Shown here piece after piece: positions 29,906-38,393 of a DNA stretch of 64,000 nt; the stretch's first letter is position 1, and every line of letters begins with the position of its first letter. A model generated the notes under the pieces. It was not told where the DNA came from. It saw only the letters and a program-made list of their open reading frames with translations, and made no database searches. Both the position numbers and the translations under genes were made by a program. Source of the stretch: a virus; the IMG/VR virus record IMGVR_UViG_3300032236_000548, positions 1-64,000 of that record; one strand, written 5' to 3'.

Positions 29906-30084
29906 TGAGCAGTAGAGGTATCATAGCACAGCAACCTGACGAAGTTTGTGAGATGTGCGGTAAGGTTGACGAGTGCAGACCTTATGGCCCAAACGATGAA
30001 AACATCTGTTTTGAGTGCGCCATGAAGGATGAAGATACAACCCGTCGTAAGATGGAACAATATATTTTTGGAGAAAGCGAATGA
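29905..30084 (+). CDS. Small zinc-ribbon-like protein
   Basis: 59 residues. ATG overlaps the TAA of the previous gene by one base. CEMC near residue 15 and CFEC about 20 residues later form a four-Cys zinc ribbon, followed by a charged helix (DEDTTRRKMEQYIFG). It overlaps the MazG-like gene by ATGA. Probably a nucleic-acid- or protein-binding adaptor. Confidence 0.7.
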   Translation: MSSRGIIAQQPDEVCEMCGKVDECRPYGPNDENICFECAMKDEDTTRRKMEQYIFGESE

Positions 30085-30452
30085 ATCCATTTCGGGATCA
30101 AGAGAAGTTTATGAAAGCATGTGATCAAACGACAGATAACTGGAACGTTGAACAGTTCAATTTGTATGTTAATTTGATTGAAGAAGAATTCAGCGACGAG
30201 CTGAAGACTGCTATTAAAAATTGTGACAATGTTGAGATTGTCGATGCATTAATCGATATCCTTGTTGTTACAATCGGAGCATTACATAGCATGGGTGCAG
30301 ATGCTGAAGGTGCTTGGAAAGAAGTTATGAAAACTAACTTTGCAAAAATCGGCGAAGACGGCAAAGTTCGTAAACGCGAAGACGGCAAAGTATTAAAGCC
30401 AGTAGGTTGGGTTCCGCCAAACTTGGAACCTTTTGTAAAGAAGAATGTATAA
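30081..30452 (+). CDS. MazG-like NTP pyrophosphohydrolase
   Basis: 123 residues of the all-alpha NTP-PPase fold. The metal motifs are LIEEEFSDEL (EExxE) and VEIVDALIDILVV (ExxD), followed by a helix (GADAEGAWKEVMKTNFAK) and GKVRKREDGKV, as in phage MazG/dUTPase-like enzymes. These hydrolyse non-canonical or excess NTPs; in phages MazG may also lower alarmone signals. It overlaps the next small gene by 8 nt. Confidence 0.85.
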   Translation: MNPFRDQEKFMKACDQTTDNWNVEQFNLYVNLIEEEFSDELKTAIKNCDNVEIVDALIDILVVTIGALHSMGADAEGAWKEVMKTNFAKIGEDGKVRKREDGKVLKPVGWVPPNLEPFVKKNV

Positions 30453-30579
30453 AGTAAAATATTGGTTACTTGGATCTTTGAAATCGAAAAAGTTTACATC
30501 ATTGCACGATGCTGTTATATTTTCGGTTTACAAAGCCCCATTTCAAAGTATTCACGAAATTTATAAAATAGAGGATTAA
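30445..30579 (+). CDS. Small basic protein (44 aa)
   Basis: ATG inside the end of the MazG-like gene, stop TAA 1 nt before clpP. Encodes a short basic peptide ([37 protein letters not shown]). The coupling on both sides and the GAGG site before clpP in its 3' end support it. No family recognised. Confidence 0.55.
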   Translation: MYKVKYWLLGSLKSKKFTSLHDAVIFSVYKAPFQSIHEIYKIED

Positions 30580-30580
30580 G

Positions 30581-31171
30581 ATGCCAAATTTAGTACCAAT
30601 GGTAATTGAGCAAGAAGCTCGCGGAGAACGTAGTTATGACATTTACAGTCGCTTGCTCAAGGATCGGATTGTCATGTTGGACACAGATGTAAACGAGCAC
30701 TCTGCTAGTTTGCTAGTAGCACAGCTACTATTTTTAGAAAGTCAAGGTAATGAAGACATTACTTTTTTCATCAACAGTCCTGGGGGTGTGGTTACTGCCG
30801 GCATGGCTATCTACGACACAATGCAATTTATCAAACCTGACGTGTCGACAGTGGTTATGGGTCAGGCTTGTAGCATGGGTTCCTTGCTCGCTACTGCTGG
30901 GGCTCCTGGCAAACGCAAAATGCTTCCAAACGCTCGTCACATGATTCACCAGCCCTCGGGCGGTGCTGGTGGACAAGCTACAGACATGGAAATCCAAGTT
31001 GAAGAAATCCTTAAAATGAAACGAAATTTAACCCAGATTTATGTAAACCATAATTCTAAGGGTAAAACTTTTGAGGACTTTAAAAACGATATGGAACGTG
31101 ATAAGTTCATGAGTGCCCAAGAAGCCCTGGATTATGGGTTGATTGACGAGATCATTACAAAACGTCCATAA
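30581..31171 (+). CDS. clpP: ATP-dependent Clp protease proteolytic subunit
   Basis: 196 residues, typical ClpP length without a long propeptide. Catalytic Ser98 in GQACSMGS, His123 in MIHQP, and Asp about 170 in KNDMERDKF; handle region NSPGG at about 65-69. It would form a tetradecamer with host ClpX or ClpA, or act in phage morphogenesis; many large phages carry ClpP. The QACS sequence is a small change from the usual QAAS. GAGG ribosome site. No Clp ATPase in the window. Confidence 0.95.
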   Translation: MPNLVPMVIEQEARGERSYDIYSRLLKDRIVMLDTDVNEHSASLLVAQLLFLESQGNEDITFFINSPGGVVTAGMAIYDTMQFIKPDVSTVVMGQACSMGSLLATAGAPGKRKMLPNARHMIHQPSGGAGGQATDMEIQVEEILKMKRNLTQIYVNHNSKGKTFEDFKNDMERDKFMSAQEALDYGLIDEIITKRP

Positions 31172-31202
31172 AGTGCGTATATAATTGATAGCCGTAGTAT
31201 AC

Positions 31203-31210
31203 TATAAATA
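31203..31210 (+). promoter_or_regulatory. Perfect T4-type late promoter TATAAATA
   Basis: TATAAATA at 31203-31210, the exact T4 late consensus, followed by TAGGAG and the ATG at 31231. A TATAAT also occurs at 31180-31185 but lacks a -35 element. Confidence 0.65.
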
Positions 31211-31230
31211 GATATGTCTAGGAGTATACT

Positions 31231-31956
31231 ATGGCCCAATTACCATTCAACTGGTCCGAACTTGATAGAAGTACCCTGTATTCTATGTTCTACTCGCTGA
31301 ACAGCGAAATAGTAGGCAAAGAGTTATCTCCTGGCCAAATTCAAAAACGTATCAACAAGCACGTTAAAGCGCATTTACCCGTTAAACTTAAAAAGTGTAT
31401 CCACGCTCCTACTACTAAAGGATTCGTGTTTATGGGCGGAGTATATTATAGCAATTTGGATCGAAAAGGACTTCCGGCTATAGAAGTTAATTTTAACTAT
31501 AATCCAACAGACAGCAAGTTAAAACTTACACAGTATCGTTTCAAACGTATGGCTGTTCGCTTTGCAGATGTAATGCTACACGAAATGGTCCACATGCGTC
31601 AATTCCGTGCTAGAAACTTTAAAGACATTCCAGGCTATCAAAGTACAGCAGAATTAACTAAAGAACGAAAAAAGCAAGAGTACTACGGTGACAGGGACGA
31701 AATGGGTGCCCACGCATTCAATACAGCTTGCGAACTAATTGATCGGTTTGGTTACGATCCAACTACTATTGGACACTACTTAGATACTTTTGAGTGTCGA
31801 AAGCATAAAAACTCTACATGGTGTGATTATTTGAAAACATTCGATTGGAATCACAACCATCCAATTATACGCAGAATGAGAAATTTAATTATGCGACAAT
31901 TGGAGAATGCCGCCAACGGCAAACCATTTAAGACATCTACCCACTTGACATACTGA
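31231..31956 (+). CDS. HExxH metallopeptidase-like protein (SprT-like)
   Basis: 241 residues. N-terminal region (LPFNWSELDRSTLYSMFYSLN), a basic stretch, the zinc motif HEMVH after FADVMLH at about residues 117-121, then a third-ligand block EYYGDRDEMGAHAFNTACELI. The same pattern occurs in the protein at 22572. The C-terminal part has CRKHKNSTWCDYLKTFDW. SprT-like proteases act on DNA-protein crosslinks; a virion or DNA-repair role is possible. It has a late-type promoter and an AGGAG site. Confidence 0.7.
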   Translation: MAQLPFNWSELDRSTLYSMFYSLNSEIVGKELSPGQIQKRINKHVKAHLPVKLKKCIHAPTTKGFVFMGGVYYSNLDRKGLPAIEVNFNYNPTDSKLKLTQYRFKRMAVRFADVMLHEMVHMRQFRARNFKDIPGYQSTAELTKERKKQEYYGDRDEMGAHAFNTACELIDRFGYDPTTIGHYLDTFECRKHKNSTWCDYLKTFDWNHNHPIIRRMRNLIMRQLENAANGKPFKTSTHLTY

Positions 31957-31973
31957 TAATTAGACTGTATACT
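31945..31973 (+). promoter_or_regulatory. Sigma70-type promoter for DNA ligase
   Basis: TTGACA (31945-31950), 17-bp spacer, TATACT (31968-31973). It overlaps the end of the metallopeptidase gene. Expected start near 31980; ATG at 32008 with an AAAGG site. Confidence 0.85.
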
Positions 31974-32007
31974 AGCTATTATTAACTAGTTATTAAAAGG
32001 TCTATTC

Positions 32008-33330
32008 ATGAGCGATCCATGCTACCGCGTTATTTCTTCTTTGGAAGATCATCCTAGCCGTTTGAACAAAGAAGCTATTATTTTGATACAAGCTCAAGAT
32101 GGCAACAAAGAATTCTTTGAAGGTTGTCGCCTAGCACTAGATCCAATGATTACCTTTGGACTTAAACAAATATCGGAGAAAACAGATGAAGACGGCCCTG
32201 GCTTACCTTGGGACAGTTTTACTCTCGCTCTTACTGGTTTCATTACTCGCAATGTCACCGGTAATACAGCACGGACTATGATTGAAACTATGATGAAATC
32301 AGCTACCAAAAAAGAGTGGAATGGCTGGTATCGTCGGATCCTTATCAAAGACTTGCGTTGCGGAGTAAGCGAAAAAACAATTAACAAAGTAGTGGAGAAG
32401 AAATATGCTGACTATAGCATTCCTGTTTTCGGTTGTCAACTTGCTCACGATAGTGCAAATCATGAGTCTAAAGTGTCAGGAAAGAAACTTATCGAAGTTA
32501 AACTTGATGGGGTTAGGGTTATCACTATTGTTCGCTGTGACGGCCGTGTCGATATGTTTAGTCGGAATGGTAAAGAGCTGGTAAACTTTCCGCAAATTGC
32601 TGAACAGATTAGTAACGTAGTTAAATCAGACCCTCCACCATATGATCTAGTATTAGACGGTGAAGTAATGTCTAGCAGTTTCCAAGACTTAATGAAACAA
32701 GTACATCGTAAGAGTGATGTTCAAAGTGAAGACGCTATTCTTAATTTGTTTGACGTTATTCCATTAGAAGACTTTGAAAAAGGTGTTTGGGATAGAAAAC
32801 AATCGGATCGTAGTGACATGGTTTACTACTGGCATAAAAAGCATAAAGATGCATTACCTAATGTTGCAGTTGTTGGGCACGAGCTTGTTGATTTAAATAC
32901 AGACGAAGGGCAAAAGCGTTTTAAAGAAATTAACGCTCAGGCAATTGTTGGTGGCTACGAAGGTATTATGATTAAAGATCCAGAAGCTGGATACGAATGT
33001 AAGCGTAGTGTAGCATGGTTGAAACTAAAGCCCTTTATCGAAGTATCGTTGGAGGTAACTGGTGTTGAAGAAGGAACTGGTAAGAATGTTGGCAAACTTG
33101 GTGCGCTTATTTGCGAAGGTACCGACGATGGTAAAGCAATCCGTGTCAACGTGGGATCCGGTTTTACTGATGCTAATCGCGATGAATATTGGAGCGATCG
33201 TACAGGCCTACTTGGAAACATTGTCGAAGTGAGAGCCGATGCTATTACACAAAATCAAGACGGTACTTATAGTTTGCGATTTCCACGCTTTAAAGGTTTT
33301 AGAGGATTTCAAGCAGGTGAAAAAATTTAA
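32008..33330 (+). CDS. ATP-dependent DNA ligase
   Basis: 440 residues. Motif I K165-L-D-G-V-R; motif III VLDGEVM; motif IV YEGIMIK; motif V VAWLKLKPF; then an OB domain with GKLGALICEG. The N-terminal 150 residues match the helical DNA-binding region of T4 gp30-type ligases (487 aa), with LTLALTGFITRN.TGN and RCGVSEKTINKV. It seals nicks during replication and repair. It is placed under a sigma70-type promoter, consistent with early or middle expression. Confidence 0.95.
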   Translation: MSDPCYRVISSLEDHPSRLNKEAIILIQAQDGNKEFFEGCRLALDPMITFGLKQISEKTDEDGPGLPWDSFTLALTGFITRNVTGNTARTMIETMMKSATKKEWNGWYRRILIKDLRCGVSEKTINKVVEKKYADYSIPVFGCQLAHDSANHESKVSGKKLIEVKLDGVRVITIVRCDGRVDMFSRNGKELVNFPQIAEQISNVVKSDPPPYDLVLDGEVMSSSFQDLMKQVHRKSDVQSEDAILNLFDVIPLEDFEKGVWDRKQSDRSDMVYYWHKKHKDALPNVAVVGHELVDLNTDEGQKRFKEINAQAIVGGYEGIMIKDPEAGYECKRSVAWLKLKPFIEVSLEVTGVEEGTGKNVGKLGALICEGTDDGKAIRVNVGSGFTDANRDEYWSDRTGLLGNIVEVRADAITQNQDGTYSLRFPRFKGFRGFQAGEKI

Positions 33331-33331
33331 C

Positions 33332-33577
33332 ATGGAAAGATTGCGTGTAATTGGTATGATTGTCCTTGTAGGATCCATACTAATTCTAGCATGGCCAGTT
33401 CAACTGATAGACGATGATATACACACTCATCGTTTCTGTGCATACGGGCAAGTATACGTAGAATTCCAACACGGCTCTAGCAGATGGGGCACAACATTTT
33501 TAGATGAATACGGACATCCTATTTCATGCAATGAAGACGATGTCAAAACACAAACAGCACACAAGGAAGTAATATGA
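33332..33577 (+). CDS. Small membrane-anchored protein
   Basis: 81 residues from the ATG at 33332, 1 nt after the ligase stop. One membrane segment (VIGMIVLVGSILILAWPVQL, about 5-24), then a soluble tail with two Cys (RFCAYGQVYVEF, HPISCNEDD) that could form a disulfide outside the membrane. ATGA overlap with the next gene. No family recognised. Confidence 0.65.
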   Translation: MERLRVIGMIVLVGSILILAWPVQLIDDDIHTHRFCAYGQVYVEFQHGSSRWGTTFLDEYGHPISCNEDDVKTQTAHKEVI

Positions 33578-34410
33578 GTAGAACTCATTATTGGACAATT
33601 GGAAAGTTTGCAGATTGGGTGCGAGGAACTCCTAAACTCAAAATGGGTACCAGTGAGCAATGGGGCGAGTGGGAACGCAAAGCTCAAGGCTATAGTAAAC
33701 TACGGTACTGGCTAGCAGAAGAAGGATTAGACTATGCTCAAAAAATTGTTTTCTTTATCCCAGATACAATCCATGCGATTAAGTATTATATTAATAACCG
33801 CTATATCACTCGCAGTCACGCTCTTACTGCCCATCCTCGCGATATTAAACCTGGGGCTTGGCGTGATGTGGGAGACCGTTTTTTGCCTTGCCTATTTAAT
33901 GAGCTACAGGATTTTGTGGAAGTGGAACTCGCCTGGTGGCACCTTGCCTGGAGCCCAGAAGAAAGACCAAAATACAATATGCCATGGTGGGCAGTCGGTT
34001 GGTGGCGTATACGTACATGGCGTTGCCCACAAGCTGGATTGGACAACCTCGAGTGGCAACGACAGCTTCGTTGGAAAGAAGACGAAGTTGGGCCCAACTC
34101 AGACAGCTTGGGCAAACTTACACCACAAGCAGTTAAAGCACAAGAGATTCTTGACCTGTACACATGGTGGACACAAGTATATCGTAATCGTCCAGAACCA
34201 ATGGAAGCCAGTGGTTGGAGTGCTTACTGTGAAGCCGCAAGACTTGCAAACGGTGGCAAATTAAGTTTCGGCGGTGACAAGACTCCTGAGCTTGCTAAGA
34301 TGAGCAAAGTTGCTATGAAGAAGCTACACAAGATGGAAGCTGATTACGAAAAAGAAGACGAACAAATGATGATTCGACTAATAAAAGTTCGACACGGCCT
34401 CTGGACTTAA
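33574..34410 (+). CDS. Unknown Trp-rich protein
   Basis: 278 residues with about 19 Trp, for example in HLAWSPEERP, PWWAVGWWRIRTWRC and LYTWWTQVYRNRPEPM. It has a possible membrane-proximal stretch (KIVFFIPDTIHAIKYYINNRY) and a basic C-terminal helix (SKVAMKKLHKMEADYEKED). An unusual composition, reminiscent of membrane-surface or polysaccharide-binding proteins, but no family is recognised. ATGA overlap upstream; it ends 7 nt before the radical SAM cassette. Confidence 0.6.
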   Translation: MSRTHYWTIGKFADWVRGTPKLKMGTSEQWGEWERKAQGYSKLRYWLAEEGLDYAQKIVFFIPDTIHAIKYYINNRYITRSHALTAHPRDIKPGAWRDVGDRFLPCLFNELQDFVEVELAWWHLAWSPEERPKYNMPWWAVGWWRIRTWRCPQAGLDNLEWQRQLRWKEDEVGPNSDSLGKLTPQAVKAQEILDLYTWWTQVYRNRPEPMEASGWSAYCEAARLANGGKLSFGGDKTPELAKMSKVAMKKLHKMEADYEKEDEQMMIRLIKVRHGLWT

Positions 34411-34417
34411 TAAGTAC

Positions 34418-35677
34418 ATGATGGATAAAAAAGATACTATATGTGCAATACCGTGGATGCACTTAAATTTCGAACCCAACGGTAAGGTAGTTCCTTGTTG
34501 TTTAACCAGTCACCACAATTATTTTGCAGGTGACTTAAACACACAAACTATTGATGAGATTTGGAATAGCGACAACATGAAATCGTTGCGTAAGCAAATG
34601 ATTAATGGCGAGCGTCCAAAGATTTGTGATACTTGTTGGAACAAAGAAGATGTCACAGGAGTAAGTGGACGGTTTTATCAAAACAGAGACTTTCCAGATG
34701 TTCTTAAAAAGATCCCTGACATTACATTAGAAGACGGTACTTGTACTGAGATGGAGCTCAAGTATTGGGACTTCCGTTTTAGTAACTTGTGTAATTATAA
34801 ATGTCGCAGTTGCGGTCCACGCTATAGTTCTGCATGGGTGCCTGATGCTAAAAAGCTCGGCTACACCGACCAAGAAAAAGTATGGAATATCGAAGCAGTT
34901 GAGAACAAAGCAAACGTCGACTTCCTAGAGGATCAGATAGACACTGTTCGTAGAATTTATTTTGCCGGTGGCGAACCCTTACTCATGGACGAGCACTGGC
35001 AGATACTTGACAAACTAGTAGAACGTAAACGTTTTGATGTTAAGTTAAGTTACAATACTAATGTTAGCACACTAACCTATGGTAAGAAGAATGTAGTTGA
35101 CTATTGGAAACAATGGCAATTAGGTAAACTAGAAGTATGGCCTAGTATTGACGAAATTGGTGAACGTGCTGAATTGATACGCAGTGGTACAGTCTGGAGT
35201 AAAGTAGAAGAAAACTTGAAAGAACTTGCCAAGTACGATAATATCATCTTGCGTCCTGGTATGACTATCGGTGCATGGAACGTTCGTAGACTTCCTACCA
35301 TTATCACATACTTGACCGACTTAGGAGTAGTTCGCCGCCATCCTGAAATTTATCAGTATGTTAACTATAATAATTTCTTTATAAACTTACTAGATCATCC
35401 TAGACATTACCATGTGGGTATTTTACCAGATGGCTACAAAAATGAAACTATCAAAGAGCTAGAAGCATTTGCCGAAGAATACAATAAAAAGTATAATACA
35501 GATATAAGTTCAGTCTTCACACAAATAATACACGAGCTTAAACAGCCTCATGATCCAGAAGCGGCTAAACGATTCTTACATACTACAAAACGTGTAGACG
35601 ATATCAGAGATGAGAAATTCTTTGATGTTGTTCCTGAACTTGCTATCATAAGAGATATGTACCCAGGAGTGTACTAA
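34418..35677 (+). CDS. Radical SAM enzyme with SPASM-like cluster region (A)
   Basis: 419 residues. An N-terminal SPASM-type segment (CAIPWMHLNFEPNGKVVPCC, then C.TCWNKE) precedes the radical SAM core, a circular arrangement seen in phage members. The core is CNYKCRSC (CxxxCxxC) followed by IYFAGGEPLLM (GGE motif for SAM). Such twitch/SPASM enzymes modify peptides or small metabolites. It starts a coupled four-gene cassette with another radical SAM protein. The substrate is unknown. No precursor peptide is evident nearby. Confidence 0.85.
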   Translation: MMDKKDTICAIPWMHLNFEPNGKVVPCCLTSHHNYFAGDLNTQTIDEIWNSDNMKSLRKQMINGERPKICDTCWNKEDVTGVSGRFYQNRDFPDVLKKIPDITLEDGTCTEMELKYWDFRFSNLCNYKCRSCGPRYSSAWVPDAKKLGYTDQEKVWNIEAVENKANVDFLEDQIDTVRRIYFAGGEPLLMDEHWQILDKLVERKRFDVKLSYNTNVSTLTYGKKNVVDYWKQWQLGKLEVWPSIDEIGERAELIRSGTVWSKVEENLKELAKYDNIILRPGMTIGAWNVRRLPTIITYLTDLGVVRRHPEIYQYVNYNNFFINLLDHPRHYHVGILPDGYKNETIKELEAFAEEYNKKYNTDISSVFTQIIHELKQPHDPEAAKRFLHTTKRVDDIRDEKFFDVVPELAIIRDMYPGVY

Positions 35678-35678
35678 T

Positions 35679-36611
35679 ATGAGTACCATTGCTGTATTTG
35701 AAATGATGGATAAGAATCGAACTCCATATGCATTAACGTTCAACTTATACAACTCATCACTGGCCAAACGCTGGCAAGCAATGGTAGAACAAAATGTACA
35801 AGCTCAGCACGAGATTTACGCAAGTTTTATTAACCTTACTTACGACAGGCTTCCTGAAGTATTAGAAGAGCTTAATGAAATGGTTGCTATAATTAATCGC
35901 AACTATGATAAAAAGTTACCCGAGTTTATTAGCACAGAAATTTTAGATCAGCAAATCTTAAATGACTTGCATGAAGAGTACGAAGTGTACGGCGGTAGAA
36001 TCGATCAATTCGAATCTAAAAAATTACACGCAAGTTTTTTAAGATTAAACGAATTGATTCATGCTTGTGAAGAAATGACTGCAACCAAGGATAAGAAGTT
36101 TATCCCCATGAGTGCGCTAATCGACTATTACCCACAGGGCATACACGAGCCTTTGAAGGATCAGGATAAAGTATACCTAACTACAGACTTCAATTGGGGC
36201 AAGTTGTATCTAGGGTATAACACCTTAGGAAAAGATTGGTTAGAAGTGCAACGTCATAACGACTTAGATGTTATACTGAGAAATCAAGTTCGTAAGCAAG
36301 AAAGATTTGCCGCCGAATGTTGGTTAAACTTTACACAAGACGATACGTGTAAGTGGAATGCAACTCAGTTTGAAAAGTGGTATGATAAGTTATCTCCCGA
36401 GATACAAGCACAAGTTCCCGTAGACGACATGTCTGCGCTGGCATTAGGCAGATATGAAATTGGAACACTAGAGATTACAGAAAATTTCTTAGAATACCAC
36501 AATAACAAATCTGATTGGTTAGTTCCAGAACATCCGATAAAAGCAAAGTGGAACAAAGAAGTGTTTTCCACATTTAAAATAGTCAAGAGCATTAAGTTCA
36601 TAAATGTCTAA
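35679..36611 (+). CDS. Unknown protein between two radical SAM genes
   Basis: 310 residues, starts 1 nt after radical SAM A and overlaps radical SAM B by 8 nt. Mostly helical: EIYASFINLTYDRLPEVLEELN, EILDQQILNDLHEEYEVYGG, FLRLNELIHACEE, then a beta-rich end with LGRYEIGTLEITENFLEYH. The close coupling and conserved position make it a likely substrate-binding or scaffold partner. No family recognised. Confidence 0.65.
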   Translation: MSTIAVFEMMDKNRTPYALTFNLYNSSLAKRWQAMVEQNVQAQHEIYASFINLTYDRLPEVLEELNEMVAIINRNYDKKLPEFISTEILDQQILNDLHEEYEVYGGRIDQFESKKLHASFLRLNELIHACEEMTATKDKKFIPMSALIDYYPQGIHEPLKDQDKVYLTTDFNWGKLYLGYNTLGKDWLEVQRHNDLDVILRNQVRKQERFAAECWLNFTQDDTCKWNATQFEKWYDKLSPEIQAQVPVDDMSALALGRYEIGTLEITENFLEYHNNKSDWLVPEHPIKAKWNKEVFSTFKIVKSIKFINV

Positions 36612-37533
36612 AATTATAGAAATAAAACAGCACACTCCTGACTTATATTTGACTTGGGTCATTAATAATATATGCACCAACAAATGTAGTTACTGCCCAC
36701 CTAACCTACACAACGGTACTAACCATAACTACGAATGGGAACAGGCTGAAGCATTTATACAAGAGTTACTTAAACGCTATCCTAAAATACAACTAGCTAT
36801 CAGCGGTGGCGAACCAACACTAAGTCCATTTCTTAAAGACATGGTTAAAATGTTTAGTGATGCTGGGCATCCAGTAGGCATGACTACAAACGGTGCTAGA
36901 ACTGTAAGATACTTTGAAGAAATTTCTCAGTATATGAGCTACATTGTTATGAGCTACCATCCAAGTTTTGAAGACCCTGAGTTGTTAGAAAAGGCATTAG
37001 CCTGCGCCCAACATACAAAAACAACTGTAGCTGTTATGATGGATAGTAGACATTTTGATCAAAGTCTAGCAATGTATTATAAATTACGTACATATGATGT
37101 GTTACAAGTAGAGCCTTGGAGAATTACTCCTTGGATTAAAAATAATACAGTAGGATGCGACTACACTGAAGATCAGCTACGGATACTTAGTTCATTATCA
37201 ACCAAAGAAATGAATAACCCAGTTGTGCCAAAAAATGAAGGAACAATGGGTGCAACCTTTTATTTCGAAGATGGATCTGAGCAAAACAGTAACGCACAAG
37301 ATTTAATTAATGAAAAGCTCACTAACTTTTATGGTTGGGAGTGTGACATCGGACTTAATAGTTTATATGTAAGGTTAGACGGCGGAGTACGGTTGGGTAA
37401 CTGTATTAGCTCTAGCTACATAGGAAATATACAAAATTATAAAGATATACAATGGCCGACAAAATCGTTTATATGTCCGCAGACATTCTGCCATTGCACA
37501 ACTGACGTATACGTATCAAAGAGACCAGTATGA
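36604..37533 (+). CDS. Radical SAM enzyme (B)
   Basis: 309 residues. Radical SAM motif CTNKCSYC at about 19-26, GGEPTLS for SAM binding, TTNGAR next. A C-terminal Cys set (WECDIGL, GNCISS, CPQTFCHC) can hold a second Fe-S cluster, as in SPASM or twitch proteins. It has the fold of peptide- or sugar-modifying enzymes rather than QueE. It overlaps the gene before and after it. With enzyme A it probably acts on one product in sequence. Confidence 0.85.
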   Translation: MSKIIEIKQHTPDLYLTWVINNICTNKCSYCPPNLHNGTNHNYEWEQAEAFIQELLKRYPKIQLAISGGEPTLSPFLKDMVKMFSDAGHPVGMTTNGARTVRYFEEISQYMSYIVMSYHPSFEDPELLEKALACAQHTKTTVAVMMDSRHFDQSLAMYYKLRTYDVLQVEPWRITPWIKNNTVGCDYTEDQLRILSSLSTKEMNNPVVPKNEGTMGATFYFEDGSEQNSNAQDLINEKLTNFYGWECDIGLNSLYVRLDGGVRLGNCISSSYIGNIQNYKDIQWPTKSFICPQTFCHCTTDVYVSKRPV

Positions 37534-38336
37534 CAACTTTAAGAATATATGGAGACAGCTACGGCGCACCATTTGAAGGAAGCGGTTGGCCTAATATGTT
37601 GTCCAAGAAACTTGGCGCACCTGTAATTAATACTGCTATTCCCGGAGCCAGTACAGAATATGCCGCATTGAAACTTGCACGAGATATACAGCGTAATCTT
37701 ATTAAAGATGGGGATATTGTAATTTTTGTTCCTAGTACACCAGGAAGGTTACATCTCGATTATCAAATCAGGCAAGATGCTAGTACTGCGGCAACATACT
37801 TGCACGGCGATAAACAAATTAAAAAAGAAGACCATCCTTGGTTCTTTGAAAATCGCAAACACATAGAATGGTTATTAGTTAATCAAAGCCATGATATTAA
37901 CTTATTAAATCATGAAAGCTATTTGAATTTAATACGTCAAGTTGCACTAGGTAGACCCGAGTGTTTATTCATAGTATTAAAAAATAGCGATTGGCGATTT
38001 CATATTCCAGTTGGCAAACCTTCTGAAAACTTTTTAATGCCAAATATACTTCTAAACGAAATATCCCAAACGGAAGTCGAAGGGTACGTTTCATATTTTG
38101 ATTTTGTAGAACATACTCAAGTTGATGTTAGAGCGAACCATTTAACAGTTCCCAATTTAACAATATTGGCTGACTTATTATTTGAAAGTATTAATACCCG
38201 TTCTGTAGATAACTTTACATATGATAAATTCAAATCAAATGTTATTAAGAAAATTCACTCAAAAGAAGAATATCACGAGTGTGTAAACAAAGGTTTACTA
38301 ACTTTCCAGCATTGGATTTTGGATAGAATAGGTTGA
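37530..38336 (+). CDS. SGNH hydrolase-like protein (second copy)
   Basis: 268 residues, ATGA overlap with radical SAM B. Starts TTLRIYGDSYGAP, the GDS block with the nucleophile Ser, then PGASTEY, VPSTPGRLH, and VRANHLTVPNL near residue 200 for the catalytic His. Unlike the protein at 9506 it has no signal peptide, so it acts in the cytoplasm. It is probably an acyl-esterase or acyltransferase acting on the product of the radical SAM pair. Its stop overlaps the next promoter. Confidence 0.7.
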   Translation: MTTLRIYGDSYGAPFEGSGWPNMLSKKLGAPVINTAIPGASTEYAALKLARDIQRNLIKDGDIVIFVPSTPGRLHLDYQIRQDASTAATYLHGDKQIKKEDHPWFFENRKHIEWLLVNQSHDINLLNHESYLNLIRQVALGRPECLFIVLKNSDWRFHIPVGKPSENFLMPNILLNEISQTEVEGYVSYFDFVEHTQVDVRANHLTVPNLTILADLLFESINTRSVDNFTYDKFKSNVIKKIHSKEEYHECVNKGLLTFQHWILDRIG

Positions 38337-38361
38337 CACCTTGGCATTTTGATACTATAAT
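38333..38361 (+). promoter_or_regulatory. Sigma70-type promoter
   Basis: TTGACA (38333-38338), 17-bp spacer, TATAAT (38356-38361): perfect consensus. Expected start near 38368. Confidence 0.92.
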
Positions 38362-38393
38362 ATAAGTATTGTTAAACAAAGCAGGAGCTAAAA

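Noticed and set aside
36604-37533. QueE (7-carboxy-7-deazaguanine synthase)
   Set aside because: The Cys spacing CTNKCSYC is generic radical SAM, the C-terminal Cys set does not fit QueE, and no FolE or QueC is next to it.
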